A DNA stretch of 64,000 nt from Streptomyces cyaneogriseus subsp. noncyanogenus (GTDB lineage: Bacteria; Actinomycetota; Actinomycetes; Streptomycetales; Streptomycetaceae). The notes under the pieces were generated by a model. The model ran no database searches, was not told the origin of the DNA, and saw only the letters and a list, made by a program, of their open reading frames with translations. How positions within the stretch are numbered: position 1 is the stretch's first letter; the number at the start of each line of letters is the position of its first letter. The stretch is taken from NCBI RefSeq assembly GCF_000931445.1, contig NZ_CP010849.1, positions 3,038,001-3,102,000 of the forward strand, written 5' to 3'. Positions 9,016-17,009 of this stretch are shown in pieces. A program made the position numbers and the translations under genes.

Positions 9016-9045
9016 TATATAGCCCGAGGGGAGGAAAGTTGACAA
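9016..9045 (-). promoter_or_regulatory. Sigma70-like promoter of hsp20
   Basis: On the minus strand a TTGTCA -35 (complement of 9040-9045) and a TATATA -10 (complement of 9016-9021) are separated by 18 nt, about 55 bp upstream of the hsp20 start. The AT-rich -10 stands out in this GC-rich DNA. Confidence 0.6.
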
Positions 9046-9087
9046 GAGGTGACTCAGGTACGAATCGACCGCCGTTCCCTGGATCAC

Positions 9088-9252
9088 CGCCAGGCTCCGG
9101 AACTCGGCGCCGGGGTCGAGCCCGAGTCGGCCGACGAGCATCGCGCGGGCGCGGCGGAGGGCGGCAGGCCCGTCGGCCCGGCGGCCCGCGTGGTGGAGCG
9201 CGCGGGCGAGCAGCCCCCGGGCCGGCTCGCGCCAGGGATGTCCGGTGACGTG
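9088..9252 (-). pseudogene. Remnant of a SARP/AfsR-type regulator (BTAD domain end)
   Basis: The minus strand translates to HPWREPARGLLARALHHAGR followed by ADGPAALRRARAMLVGRLGL and DPGAEFRSLA. This matches the end of the bacterial transcriptional activation domain of SARP regulators. Neither the DNA-binding N-terminus nor the rest of BTAD is present in any frame upstream (9253-9466), and the frame downstream loses similarity at VIQGTAVDS, so this is a decayed fragment. Confidence 0.55.
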
Positions 9253-9402
9253 GGCACCCGCATGACGCCGCCGGGCTGTGGAAGGCGTGGGCGCCGGGCC
9301 TCGACCACCGGCCGGCCCGGGTCTGGCACTCCGTGGCCGAGGAAACGCCCGGCGAGATCGCCGCGGCGATCCGGGACCTGCCGGCCCGCCGAGCATCCCG
9401 TT
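9243..9402 (+). pseudogene. Unassigned protein-like fragment in decayed region
   Basis: On the plus strand the frame containing 9276 reads GLWKAWAPGLDHRPARVWHS then VAEETPGEIAAAIRDLPARR. The composition is protein-like, but there is no proper start and it runs into the adjacent TetR region. I cannot name the family. With the SARP fragment it suggests that 9050-9466 is a graveyard of old gene ends. Confidence 0.25.
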
Positions 9403-9466
9403 CCCCCGGCGGTGGCGGCTGCCGGGCTCCGCGATCCCGGCAGCCGCCGGGACGGCGATCACATGG

Positions 9467-10030
9467 TCATCGGTCGCCGCGGCCGAGGATTCCCGCCACG
9501 AGCCGGGCCGCGTACGAGGCGTCGAGTCCGTCCGGGCGGAAGAGGATGCGGTACATCAGCGGGGCGACGACGCGGTCGACGACGGTCTCGACGTCGGGAG
9601 CGCTTTCTCCGCGCTCGGCCGCGCGGGCGAGGAGGATGCCGATCTGCTCGGCCGCGTAGGCGGAGCACCGGCCGGCGTTGCCGCCGTCGGGATCACCGAG
9701 CAGGGCGTCGCGGACGTAGGCGCGGCCGGCGGGTGAGGCCATCTCGTCGAGGAACTGCTCGGCCCAGGCCGTCAGGTCGGACGCCAGGTCGCCATGGTCC
9801 TCGGGCGCGGTGTCGGGCCGCAGGCGCTCGACCGCCACGTCCGAGAGCAGTTCCTGCAAGTCCCCCCAGCGCCGGTAGATCGTCGACGGTGTCACGCCGG
9901 CGCGGCGGGCGACCAGCGGTACGGTCAGGGCGTCCCGGCCGACCTCCGACGCGAGTTCGCGCACGGCGGCGTGGACCGAGGCCTGGACCCGGGCGCTGCG
10001 TCCGCCCGGGCGCACCATCTGCCTGCTCAT
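9467..10030 (-). CDS. TetR-family transcriptional regulator
   Basis: 187 residues from the ATG at 10030. The N-terminal helix-turn-helix is LTVPLVARRAGVTPSTIYRR (about 35-54); the rest is the helical ligand-binding/dimer domain (AWAEQFLDEMASPAGRAYVR and following). An imperfect palindrome (10042-10063) lies immediately upstream of its start and resembles two sites in the amidase/hydrolase divergon, so it probably represses itself and those genes. The ligand may be related to the amidase substrate (inference). Confidence 0.9.
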   Translation of the reverse strand: MSRQMVRPGGRSARVQASVHAAVRELASEVGRDALTVPLVARRAGVTPSTIYRRWGDLQELLSDVAVERLRPDTAPEDHGDLASDLTAWAEQFLDEMASPAGRAYVRDALLGDPDGGNAGRCSAYAAEQIGILLARAAERGESAPDVETVVDRVVAPLMYRILFRPDGLDASYAARLVAGILGRGDR

Positions 10031-10041
10031 GGAGGCATCCT

Positions 10042-10063
10042 AAAGCCAAGCATTTGCGTCTAC
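10042..10063. promoter_or_regulatory. Candidate TetR operator, site 1
   Basis: TAAAGC, nine bases, then GCGTCTA: an imperfect palindrome 12 bp upstream of the TetR start. It matches the pattern of the sites at 11795-11815 and 11841-11862. Confidence 0.5.
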
Positions 10064-10148
10064 GGGCCGCGCTGGGGCATGACTCCGGCACGGCCGGGTC
10101 ATGGCTCCGGCGCGGTCGAAGCGGGTCGGCCGGGACGAGAGGCCGAGG

Positions 10149-11540
10149 TCAGGCCGCCGGTGCGAGCGCGGGAGGGGGCTGCGTCCGCTGGTAGGCGTGG
10201 CCGACCCGCAGGAGCACCTTCTCGCCGAAAGGCCGGCCGAGGAGTTGCATGCCGATCGGCAGCCCTGCCGCGTCCTGGCCGACCGGGACGGACAGGGACG
10301 GCACCCCGGCGATGTTGGCGGGGGCGGAGAGCCGCACGTAGGCGTCGGTGACCCCCTCTTCCGTGCCGTCGGCCCAGGTGATCGTCTCCTGCCCGGCCTT
10401 CACGGCGGTCATCGGGACGGTGGGGGCGGCGATCACGTCGGCCTTCCGCAGCGTGCGCGCCCATTCCTGCCGCATGAGGACGCGGGAGCGGCGGGCGCGC
10501 AGGTAGTCCCCGGCGGGCATCAGTTCGCCGGCCTCCAGGAGGACACGGACATCGGCCTGGTAGAGGCCGGGGACCGTGCGCAGGGTGTCCTGGTGGTAGG
10601 CGGTGGCCTCGGGCACCATCAGGCCCCACTGGGTGGCCTGGACGTAGCGCGCCATGGGGATCTCGACGCCCACGAGGTCCGCGCCGAGGTCCCGGAGCCG
10701 GTCGACGGCGCGCCGGACGGCGGCCTCGACCTCGGGGTCCACCTGCTCGAAGTAGTACGTGCGCGGCACGCCGACCCGCAGCCCCGTGAGGTCCGTGCCG
10801 TCGGCCGGGCGGTAGTCGACGGCGGGCAGGTCCAGGGAGGCGGGGTCACGGGGGTCGTACCCGGCCAGGGAGGTCAGCACCGTGGCCGCGTCCTCGACGG
10901 TGCGGGTGATCGGGCCGACGTGGTCCAGTGACCAGGACAGGGGCGTGACGCCGTGGCGGGGGACGAGGCCGTAGGTCGGCTTCAGGCCGACGACACCGTT
11001 GAGGGCCGCGGGCACCCTGATGGATCCGCCCGTGTCGGTGCCCAGGGCGAAGGTGGCGGTACCCGCGGCGACGGCGACGGCGGATCCGCCGCTGGAGCCC
11101 CCGGCGATCCGGCCCGCGTCCCAGGCGTTGCCGGTCTGCGGGGTGGTCAGCCCGTAGGCGAACTCGTGGGTGTGGGTCTTGCCGACCAGGACGGCTCCGG
11201 CCGCCGACAGGCGCGCGGCGACGGTGCTGTCCGACTCCGCGCGGTGGCCGGCGCGGACCCGGGAGCCGGCCGAGGTGGCCACTCCGGCGACGTCGATGAG
11301 GTCCTTCAGGCCCATCGGGATGCCGTGCAGAGGACCGCGGTAGCGGCCGGCCGCGATCTCGCGTTCGGCCTCCAGCGCGGCCCGGCGCGCGCGCTCGGCG
11401 GTGACGGTGGCGTAGGCGCGCAGGCGCGGCTCCACCTGCCCCGCGCGCTCCAGGACCGAGTCCGTCAGCTCGACGGGGGAGAGCTCCCGCGCCCTGATCG
11501 CGTCGGCGGCCGCGCTCAGGGACAGTTCATACGGCTGCAT
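10149..11540 (-). CDS. Amidase (amidase-signature family)
   Basis: 463 residues from the ATG at 11540. The Ser-cisSer-Lys triad can be placed: Lys79 in GIPMGLKD, cis-Ser149 in IAGGSSGGSAVAV, and nucleophile Ser173 in TDTGGSIRVPA. It hydrolyses a small-molecule or carbamoyl amide; the exact substrate is not predictable. The length is usual for stand-alone amidases related to GatA and AtzF-type enzymes. It overlaps by 14 bp the upstream gene for an AtzG-like partner, and the pair is probably regulated by the nearby TetR protein. A longer open frame exists upstream but crosses the partner gene and is not coding. Confidence 0.92.
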   Translation of the reverse strand: MQPYELSLSAAADAIRARELSPVELTDSVLERAGQVEPRLRAYATVTAERARRAALEAEREIAAGRYRGPLHGIPMGLKDLIDVAGVATSAGSRVRAGHRAESDSTVAARLSAAGAVLVGKTHTHEFAYGLTTPQTGNAWDAGRIAGGSSGGSAVAVAAGTATFALGTDTGGSIRVPAALNGVVGLKPTYGLVPRHGVTPLSWSLDHVGPITRTVEDAATVLTSLAGYDPRDPASLDLPAVDYRPADGTDLTGLRVGVPRTYYFEQVDPEVEAAVRRAVDRLRDLGADLVGVEIPMARYVQATQWGLMVPEATAYHQDTLRTVPGLYQADVRVLLEAGELMPAGDYLRARRSRVLMRQEWARTLRKADVIAAPTVPMTAVKAGQETITWADGTEEGVTDAYVRLSAPANIAGVPSLSVPVGQDAAGLPIGMQLLGRPFGEKVLLRVGHAYQRTQPPPALAPAA

Positions 11541-11736
11541 CGCGCTCCTCCTGTGCCGTGGGGCGGGCGGGGGCCGGCGGGAGGTCCCCGAAGTCCAGGT
11601 CCCGCAGGACCGAGACGACGGAGAGGATGCGATGGGCGACGGCCGCGACCTCGGCGTGGCGCTCGGCGGGCAGCCGGAGCCCGGCGCGGGCGGCCCAGCG
11701 CGCCGTTTCCAGCGGGGTGGGTTCGGTGACGGACAT
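11527..11736 (-). CDS. AtzG-like/DUF4089 amidase partner
   Basis: 69 residues starting MSVTEPTPLETARWAARAGL; the start is chosen because it follows AGAAGGACGAGCTC and begins the conserved part. It is a small helical protein with HAEVAAVAHRILSVVSVLR and a tail LDFGDLPPAP, like the GatC/AtzG subunits that stabilise amidases. The 14-bp overlap with the amidase start implies translational coupling and a 1:1 complex (inference from family). Confidence 0.7.
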   Translation of the reverse strand: MSVTEPTPLETARWAARAGLRLPAERHAEVAAVAHRILSVVSVLRDLDFGDLPPAPARPTAQEERDAAV

Positions 11737-11794
11737 GAGCTCGTCCTTCTGGCTTGTCTCTTCTCGGGCTGGGGCGGCGGGCACACGGGCCCGT

Positions 11795-11815
11795 TAATGC
11801 AAAGGATTAGCGTTA
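11795..11815. promoter_or_regulatory. Candidate TetR operator, site 3
   Basis: TAATGC, nine bases, GCGTTA: five of six positions are symmetric. It lies just upstream of a possible TTGACT (11817-11822) -35 for the rightward gene and in the leader side of the leftward amidase operon. Confidence 0.5.
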
Positions 11816-11840
11816 GTTGACTGTAGGGCCTAGGCTGCCT

Positions 11841-11862
11841 TAAAGCAATGTCGTTGCGTTTA
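11841..11862. promoter_or_regulatory. Candidate TetR operator, site 2, overlapping divergent promoters
   Basis: TAAAGC, nine bases, GCGTTTA, the same layout as sites 1 and 3. It overlaps a possible rightward -10 (TTAAAG at 11840-11845, 17 nt after TTGACT) and a possible leftward -35 (TTGCTT, complement of 11843-11848, 17 nt before TACAGT). A repressor here would block both promoters. Confidence 0.5.
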
Positions 11863-12029
11863 GCGCTCGAAGGGTCCATGCCGCGGTTCCACGCCCGCGC
11901 CATGACCGCCGTCCCGCCCCACCGTCGCGGCCGGGACGGGCGCTCGACGCGTCGTGGCGCCGACGGACCGCACGTACCGCCGCGTCCATGACGACTTCTC
12001 TTGACGAAGACCGAAGGAAACGACCACCC

Positions 12030-12947
12030 GTGAACGCTCCCCCCGCGACCGGCCCGGCCGCCGCCCTTGCCTCCTGGACCGTGGGCGACATCACCGTCCA
12101 CCGCATCGACGAGGTCCCGCTGCCGCCCGCCACCGGACCATGGCTGCTGCCCGGTGCCACGCCGGACGTCGTCGCCGAGCAGGACTGGCTGCGCCCCTGC
12201 TTCGCCGACGACGAGGGCGTCCTGCGCCTCGACAGCCACAGCTTCGCGTTCACCCTCGGCGGGTTGCGCGTCCTGGTGGACACCGGCATCGGCAACGGCA
12301 AGCAGCGCGCCAACCCCGCATGGCACGGCCTGAACACCGGCTACCTCGAGCACCTGGCAGCCGCCGGCTTCCCCCCGGACTCCGTCGACCTGGTGATCCT
12401 CACCCATCTGCACGCCGACCACGTCGGCTGGAACACGCGGCGGGTGAACGGGGAGTGGATCCCTACCTTCCCGTACGCCCGCTACCTGACCTCCCGCGCC
12501 GAGCGCGCGTTCTGGGCCGCGTACGACAGGGAAGACGCGCGCGAGCAGATGTTCCGCGACTCCGTGACACCCGTCGAGGAGGCGGGACTGCTCGACCTTG
12601 TCGACGTACCCGCCGAGGGGTACCGCGTCGTTCCGGGGCTGCGCCTGGTTCCCACCCCCGGCCACACCCCGGGCCACCTCGCCGTCGAGCTGACCAGCCG
12701 CGGCCGGACGGCTCTGATCACCGGCGACTGCGTCCACCACCCCGTCCAGCTCGGCCGCCCCGGCATCGGCGCCTGTGTCGACATCGATCCCGTACAGGCC
12801 GAAGCCACCCGCCGTTCGCTGCTCGGCTCACTCGCCGACACCGACACCCTTGTCCTGGGCACCCACTTCGCGCCGCCCACCGCCGGCTACGTGATCACCC
12901 ACGAAGACGCCTACCGGCTCTCACCGGTCCCGGCCCGGACGCCTTGA
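12030..12947 (+). CDS. MBL-fold metallo-hydrolase
   Basis: 305 residues from the GTG at 12030, chosen because AAGGAAACG lies about 10 bp upstream; an in-frame ATG at 11988 has no ribosome site. The zinc motif THLHADHVGWNT (HxHxDH), PTPGHTPGHLAVEL and TGDCVHHPVQ are clear. The layout resembles lactonase/quorum-quenching-type MBL enzymes, but the substrate is not predictable. It is divergent from the amidase operon and probably under the same TetR control. Confidence 0.88.
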   Translation: MNAPPATGPAAALASWTVGDITVHRIDEVPLPPATGPWLLPGATPDVVAEQDWLRPCFADDEGVLRLDSHSFAFTLGGLRVLVDTGIGNGKQRANPAWHGLNTGYLEHLAAAGFPPDSVDLVILTHLHADHVGWNTRRVNGEWIPTFPYARYLTSRAERAFWAAYDREDAREQMFRDSVTPVEEAGLLDLVDVPAEGYRVVPGLRLVPTPGHTPGHLAVELTSRGRTALITGDCVHHPVQLGRPGIGACVDIDPVQAEATRRSLLGSLADTDTLVLGTHFAPPTAGYVITHEDAYRLSPVPARTP

Positions 12948-12950
12948 CCC

Positions 12951-12983
12951 CACGACGGCCGGCCTCCGTCCGGCCGGGTCGTG
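12951..12983 (+). terminator. Hairpin terminator after the MBL gene
   Basis: CACGAC-GGCCGG pairs with CCGGCC-GG-GTCGTG around a short loop, starting 4 bp after the stop codon. The stem has a two-base bulge. The next 250 bp to 13236 are GC-rich and show no gene. Confidence 0.5.
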
Positions 12984-13236
12984 TGCGGCCGGGTGGCACC
13001 CGCGCGGGCCGGAGGTGGTGGCGGTGCGCCGCCGCCGTGGGCCGTGCGCACCCGCGCGGCGGCCTCCGGCGGAGCGCGGCCGCGGACCGCTGTAGGCCGC
13101 CGCGCGGACAGGCGCCCGGAGCCGCGCCCGACCGCGCGGGTCGCGCGGGTGCCCGGCCCGCACGTCCGGAGCCGGCCGGGTGGCAGATAGCCTCGGTGCC
13201 GGAAGTGAGCCGCATGTGATGACGGAGGAGACCGGC

Positions 13237-13539
13237 ATGGTGAAGGTCCCCGGCGCGGTCGTGGCCGCGAGCGGACTGGTCGGCGGGTACGGCGTCGCCC
13301 GCTGGACGAAGAAGCGGCAGCTCGGCGGGGCCGTGCTGGCGGTCGCCGGGGCCGCCGCCGCCCGGCAGTGGCAGCAGCGGGCGGGAGGGGCGGCCGCGGG
13401 GGCGCTCACCGCGGCGTACGTCGCCGCCTTCGCCGGGTCGCATCCGCTGGCCAAGAAGGTCGGCGCCTGGCCGGCGGTGTTCGGGGTGGCGGGGGCCGTC
13501 GCCCTGGCCTCCTGGGCGGTGGCCGACCGGCGCGGCTGA
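13237..13539 (+). CDS. Small Ala/Gly-rich membrane protein, unknown function
   Basis: 100 residues from the ATG at 13237, six bases after GGAGGAG. There are several short hydrophobic stretches: VPGAVVAASGLVGGYGVA, LGGAVLAVAGAAAA, GALTAAYVAAFAG and PAVFGVAGAVALASWAVA. It is probably a small polytopic membrane protein. No family recognised. The 214 bp after it (13540-13753) hold no gene that I can see. Confidence 0.7.
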   Translation: MVKVPGAVVAASGLVGGYGVARWTKKRQLGGAVLAVAGAAAARQWQQRAGGAAAGALTAAYVAAFAGSHPLAKKVGAWPAVFGVAGAVALASWAVADRRG

Positions 13540-13753
13540 GAGGCGGTACCCCGGCCGGGGAGGGGGTGGCGGGACCGAAGGCGCCCCGCCTCGCGCCCGA
13601 CCCGGCACCGGCCCCGGGGCCTCTTCGCGGTCCGCCCCGGTAGCGGCCCCGAACGGCCCAGGCCGCCCCGCAGCGACGCCGTGACCGGCCCGAACGCCCC
13701 CGGCCGCCCCCTCCGCTCGGCGACGCGGCCGGGCCCCGGCCGCCCCGTCCGCC

Positions 13754-15298
13754 CTACACCGACGCCGTACCCGCCCCCGGCGTCTCCTTGCCGCCCGCCG
13801 TCGAGACCCTGCTCGCCGCGGTCGACGCCGCCGCCGACAGGGGCCGGGCGATGTCCTCCAGCGAGCGGCGTTCGGCCTTGACCGCGAGGAAGACGGCGAC
13901 CAGGCCCGCCGCGCACATCAGGCCGGCGCCGATCTGGAAGGCGAGGACGGTGTCGCGGACGACGCCGGACTCGGTGAGTTCGGCGAAGATCAGCGGGCCG
14001 CTGATACCGCCGGCCGCGGTGCCGAGGGCGTAGAAGAAGGCGATGGCCATGGCGCGGGTCTCCATGGGGAAGACCTCGGAGACCGTGAGGTAGGCGCTGG
14101 AGGCGCCCGCGGAGGCGAAGAACAGCACCACGCACCAGCAGGCCGTCAGGGTGGTCGCCGAGAGCGAACCGCGGTCGAAGAGCCAGGCCGTGCCGAACAG
14201 CAGCAGGCCGGACAGCAGGTACGTGGACGAGATCATGATGCGCCGGCCGACCGTGTCGAACAGCTTGCCGAGGACCAGCGGGCCGACGAAGTTGCCCGCG
14301 GCGATCACGGCGAAGTAGTAGCCGGTGCGGCCCGGCGGCACGTCGTAGAACTTGGTGAGGATGGCGCCGAAGCCGAAGGTGATGGCGTTGTAGAGGAACG
14401 CCTGGCCGATGAAGAGGGACAGGCCGAGCACCGCGCGGCGCGGGTAGCTGCGGAAGACGGTCTTGGCGATCAGGCCGAAGCCGATGCTCTTGCGCTGGTG
14501 GATGGTGATCTCACCGGCGGGCGGCGGCAGCTTCTCGCCCTTCTCCCGTTCGACCTCCCGCTCGACCTGCGTCACGAGCCGTTCGGCCTCCTCGCCGCGG
14601 CCGTGGATGAACTGCCAGCGCGGACTCTCCGGGACGTGCCGCCGTACCAGCAGGATCACCAGCCCGAGGACGACGCCGAGGGCGAAGCTGAGCCGCCAGC
14701 CGAGGTCCTTGGGGAAGATCGCGGTGTCCAGCATGACGATGGACAGCAGGGCGCCGCCGACCGCGCCCAGCCAGTAGCTGCCGTTGATGATCAGGTCGAC
14801 CCGGCCCCGGTAGAGGGAGGGGATCAGCTCGTCGATCGCGGAGTTGATGGCCGCGTACTCGCCGCCGATGCCGAAGCCGGTCAGGAACCGGAAGAGGAAG
14901 AACCACCACGACTCGAACGACAGCGCGGTCAGCGCGGTCGCGGCCAGATAGACGGCCAGGGTCGCCATGAACAGCTTCTTGCGGCCGTAGCGGTCGGTCA
15001 GCCAGCCGAAGAAGAGGGCGCCGGAGCAGGCGCCCGCCACGTACAGGGCGGCGGCCAGACCGGTGACCTGGGCGGAGGTGATGTCCAGGCCGCTGCCTTC
15101 CTCGGCGAGGCGGCCGGCGACATTGCCGACGATGGTGACTTCCAGACCGTCCAGGATCCACACGGTGCCGAGCCCGATGACGATCATCCAGTGCCACCGC
15201 GACCAGGGCAGCCGGTCGAGGCGGGCGGGCACGGACGTGGTGGCGGTTCCCGTGGACGCGGGTACCGAGGCCGGTTGCGGCGACGATGCTGTTGTCAT
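13754..15298 (-). CDS. MFS transporter, metabolite:proton symporter type
   Basis: 514 residues with about 12 membrane segments after a 35-residue cytoplasmic N-terminus. The loop 2-3 signature GWLTDRYGRKKLF and the segment FRFLTGFGIGGEYAAINSAI are typical of the sugar-porter-like/aromatic-acid-type branch. A long loop with REVEREKGEKLPPP lies mid-protein. It imports or exports an organic acid or sugar across the membrane; substrate unknown. GGAGAGGGAGCC precedes the ATG. Confidence 0.9.
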   Translation of the reverse strand: MTTASSPQPASVPASTGTATTSVPARLDRLPWSRWHWMIVIGLGTVWILDGLEVTIVGNVAGRLAEEGSGLDITSAQVTGLAAALYVAGACSGALFFGWLTDRYGRKKLFMATLAVYLAATALTALSFESWWFFLFRFLTGFGIGGEYAAINSAIDELIPSLYRGRVDLIINGSYWLGAVGGALLSIVMLDTAIFPKDLGWRLSFALGVVLGLVILLVRRHVPESPRWQFIHGRGEEAERLVTQVEREVEREKGEKLPPPAGEITIHQRKSIGFGLIAKTVFRSYPRRAVLGLSLFIGQAFLYNAITFGFGAILTKFYDVPPGRTGYYFAVIAAGNFVGPLVLGKLFDTVGRRIMISSTYLLSGLLLFGTAWLFDRGSLSATTLTACWCVVLFFASAGASSAYLTVSEVFPMETRAMAIAFFYALGTAAGGISGPLIFAELTESGVVRDTVLAFQIGAGLMCAAGLVAVFLAVKAERRSLEDIARPLSAAASTAASRVSTAGGKETPGAGTASV

Positions 15299-15449
15299 GG
15301 CTCCCTCTCCGTCGAGCGACCCCCTCCCAGGTGCCCGGGACCTCGGGGATCACGCCCGCCGGAACCGGGGCCGGGGCCTTCCGTCCGGGTGAGGCCGGAT
15401 CGGGCGCCGGGCCCCGCGAGCCCGGCCCGGTCCGCACGCAAGGCCCTGG

Positions 15450-16814
15450 CTAGGCTCCCAGCATGCGGGAGACGGTGTAGATCAGCAGCCCGGCGAGGGA
15501 GCCGACCACCGTGCCGTTGATGCGGATGAATTGCAGGTCGCGGCCGATGTGCGCCTCGATCTTCCGCGTGGTGTGCTCGGCGTCCCAGCCCGCCACCGTG
15601 TCGGTGATCAGGGAGGTGATCTCCCGCCGGTAGGTGGTGACGACGTACACCGCGGCACCCTCCACCCAGGAGTCGACCTTGCCCTGGATCTTCCGGTCGG
15701 AGGCCATCCGGGCGCCGAGGGAGAGCAGCGAGGCCCGCACCCGCAGCCGCAGTTCGCTGCGCTCGTCCTCCGCCGCGGAGACGATCATGGACCGTACGGC
15801 CGTCCAGGCGGACGCGATCAGGTCCTGCACCTCGCCGCGGCCCAGCACCTCCGACTTCAGCCGCTCCACCCGCGCGCGCGTGTCGGTGTCGGACTGGAGG
15901 TCGGAGGCGAAGTCGGTGAGGAAGCGGTCCAGGGCGCCGCGGGCCGGATGGGCGGGCATGTCACGCATCTCGGTGACGAACCGCAGCAGCTCCTTGTAGA
16001 CGCGCTCGCCGACCTTGCGGTCCACGAACCGGGGCGTCCAGCCGGGCGCGCCGCCCTGCACGGCGTCCATCACGGAGTCGCCGTGCAGCACCAGCCAGTC
16101 GTGGGCGCGGGCCACGACGAGGTCCACGGCCCGCCTGTGGCCGCCGTCGGCGACGACCTTCTCCAGCATCTTGCCGATGCCGGGGGCGATCTCCTGGACG
16201 CCCGCGCGGCGCGTGATCGCCTCCCCGACGACCGCCTGCACATCGGAGTCCCGCAGCACGGTCAGGGCGCCGCGCAGGGCCGCCGACAGCTCCGCCGTGA
16301 CCCGGTCGGCGTGCTCGGGGACGGCGAGCCAGGCCCCGAGCCGGCTGCCTATGCCGACCGCGCGCAGGCGCTGCCGTACGACGTCCTCGGACAGGAAGTT
16401 CTCCCCGACGAACTCGCCGAGCGAGACGCCGAGCTGGTCCTTCTTGGTGGGGATGATCGCGGTGTGCGGGATGGGCAGGCCGAGGGGGCGGCGGAAGAGG
16501 GCGGTGACGGCGAACCAGTCGGCGAGCGCGCCGACCATGCCCGCCTCTGCGGCGGCGGAGACATAGCCCGCCCAGGCGCCCGCGCCCGCGTGAGCGGCCC
16601 ACTCGGCCAGGGCGTACACCAGGGCGACGAACAGCAGCAGCCCGGTGGCGGTGAGCTTCATGCGGCGCACCCCGCGCCGCTTCTCCTCGTCCGCGGGGCT
16701 GAACGTGGCCATCGCGCGGTTCGTCATGGCGCCGGGGCGGGCAGGCTGCCCACCGGCACCGCCTGCGGCGGCGCCCCCGACCTCGTCGGGCCGTTCCGTT
16801 CTCGTCCGTTCCAT
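15450..16814 (-). CDS. DUF445 family membrane protein
   Basis: 454 residues from the ATG at 16814 (GGAG five bases before it); ATG 16727 is an alternative. An N-terminal membrane segment (LTATGLLLFVALVYALAEWA) and AGMVGALADWFAVTALFRRP are the DUF445 hallmark, followed by a long helical region and a final membrane segment (GSLAGLLIYTVSRML). Function unknown; the family is a conserved bacterial envelope protein. A longer upstream open frame lies antisense to the next gene and is not coding. Confidence 0.88.
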   Translation of the reverse strand: MERTRTERPDEVGGAAAGGAGGQPARPGAMTNRAMATFSPADEEKRRGVRRMKLTATGLLLFVALVYALAEWAAHAGAGAWAGYVSAAAEAGMVGALADWFAVTALFRRPLGLPIPHTAIIPTKKDQLGVSLGEFVGENFLSEDVVRQRLRAVGIGSRLGAWLAVPEHADRVTAELSAALRGALTVLRDSDVQAVVGEAITRRAGVQEIAPGIGKMLEKVVADGGHRRAVDLVVARAHDWLVLHGDSVMDAVQGGAPGWTPRFVDRKVGERVYKELLRFVTEMRDMPAHPARGALDRFLTDFASDLQSDTDTRARVERLKSEVLGRGEVQDLIASAWTAVRSMIVSAAEDERSELRLRVRASLLSLGARMASDRKIQGKVDSWVEGAAVYVVTTYRREITSLITDTVAGWDAEHTTRKIEAHIGRDLQFIRINGTVVGSLAGLLIYTVSRMLGA

Positions 16815-17009
16815 CCGCTCCACCCGTTCGGTGATCCCGCACACATTGTCCCTTCCTGACCGACTCCTGGAACGGAACACAAGTTCCCGGCGTCTGTCCG
16901 GTCGGGGGAACGCCGCGGGGTCGCTGCCGGCCGCCCCCGGCCCATGACGCATCATGGGCTCATCGGATCGGAGCCTCGGGCTCCCGTCTCCCGAGGAGAA
17001 CAGCACAGC

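Noticed and set aside
10149..12740. An 863-codon open frame covering the amidase and beyond
   Set aside because: Only the part from 11540 down is amidase; the upstream part is antisense to the MBL gene and covers the operator region.
12948..13236. A gene in the GC-rich gap before the small membrane protein
   Set aside because: Open frames there are Arg/Gly/Pro-rich shadows without a start signal.
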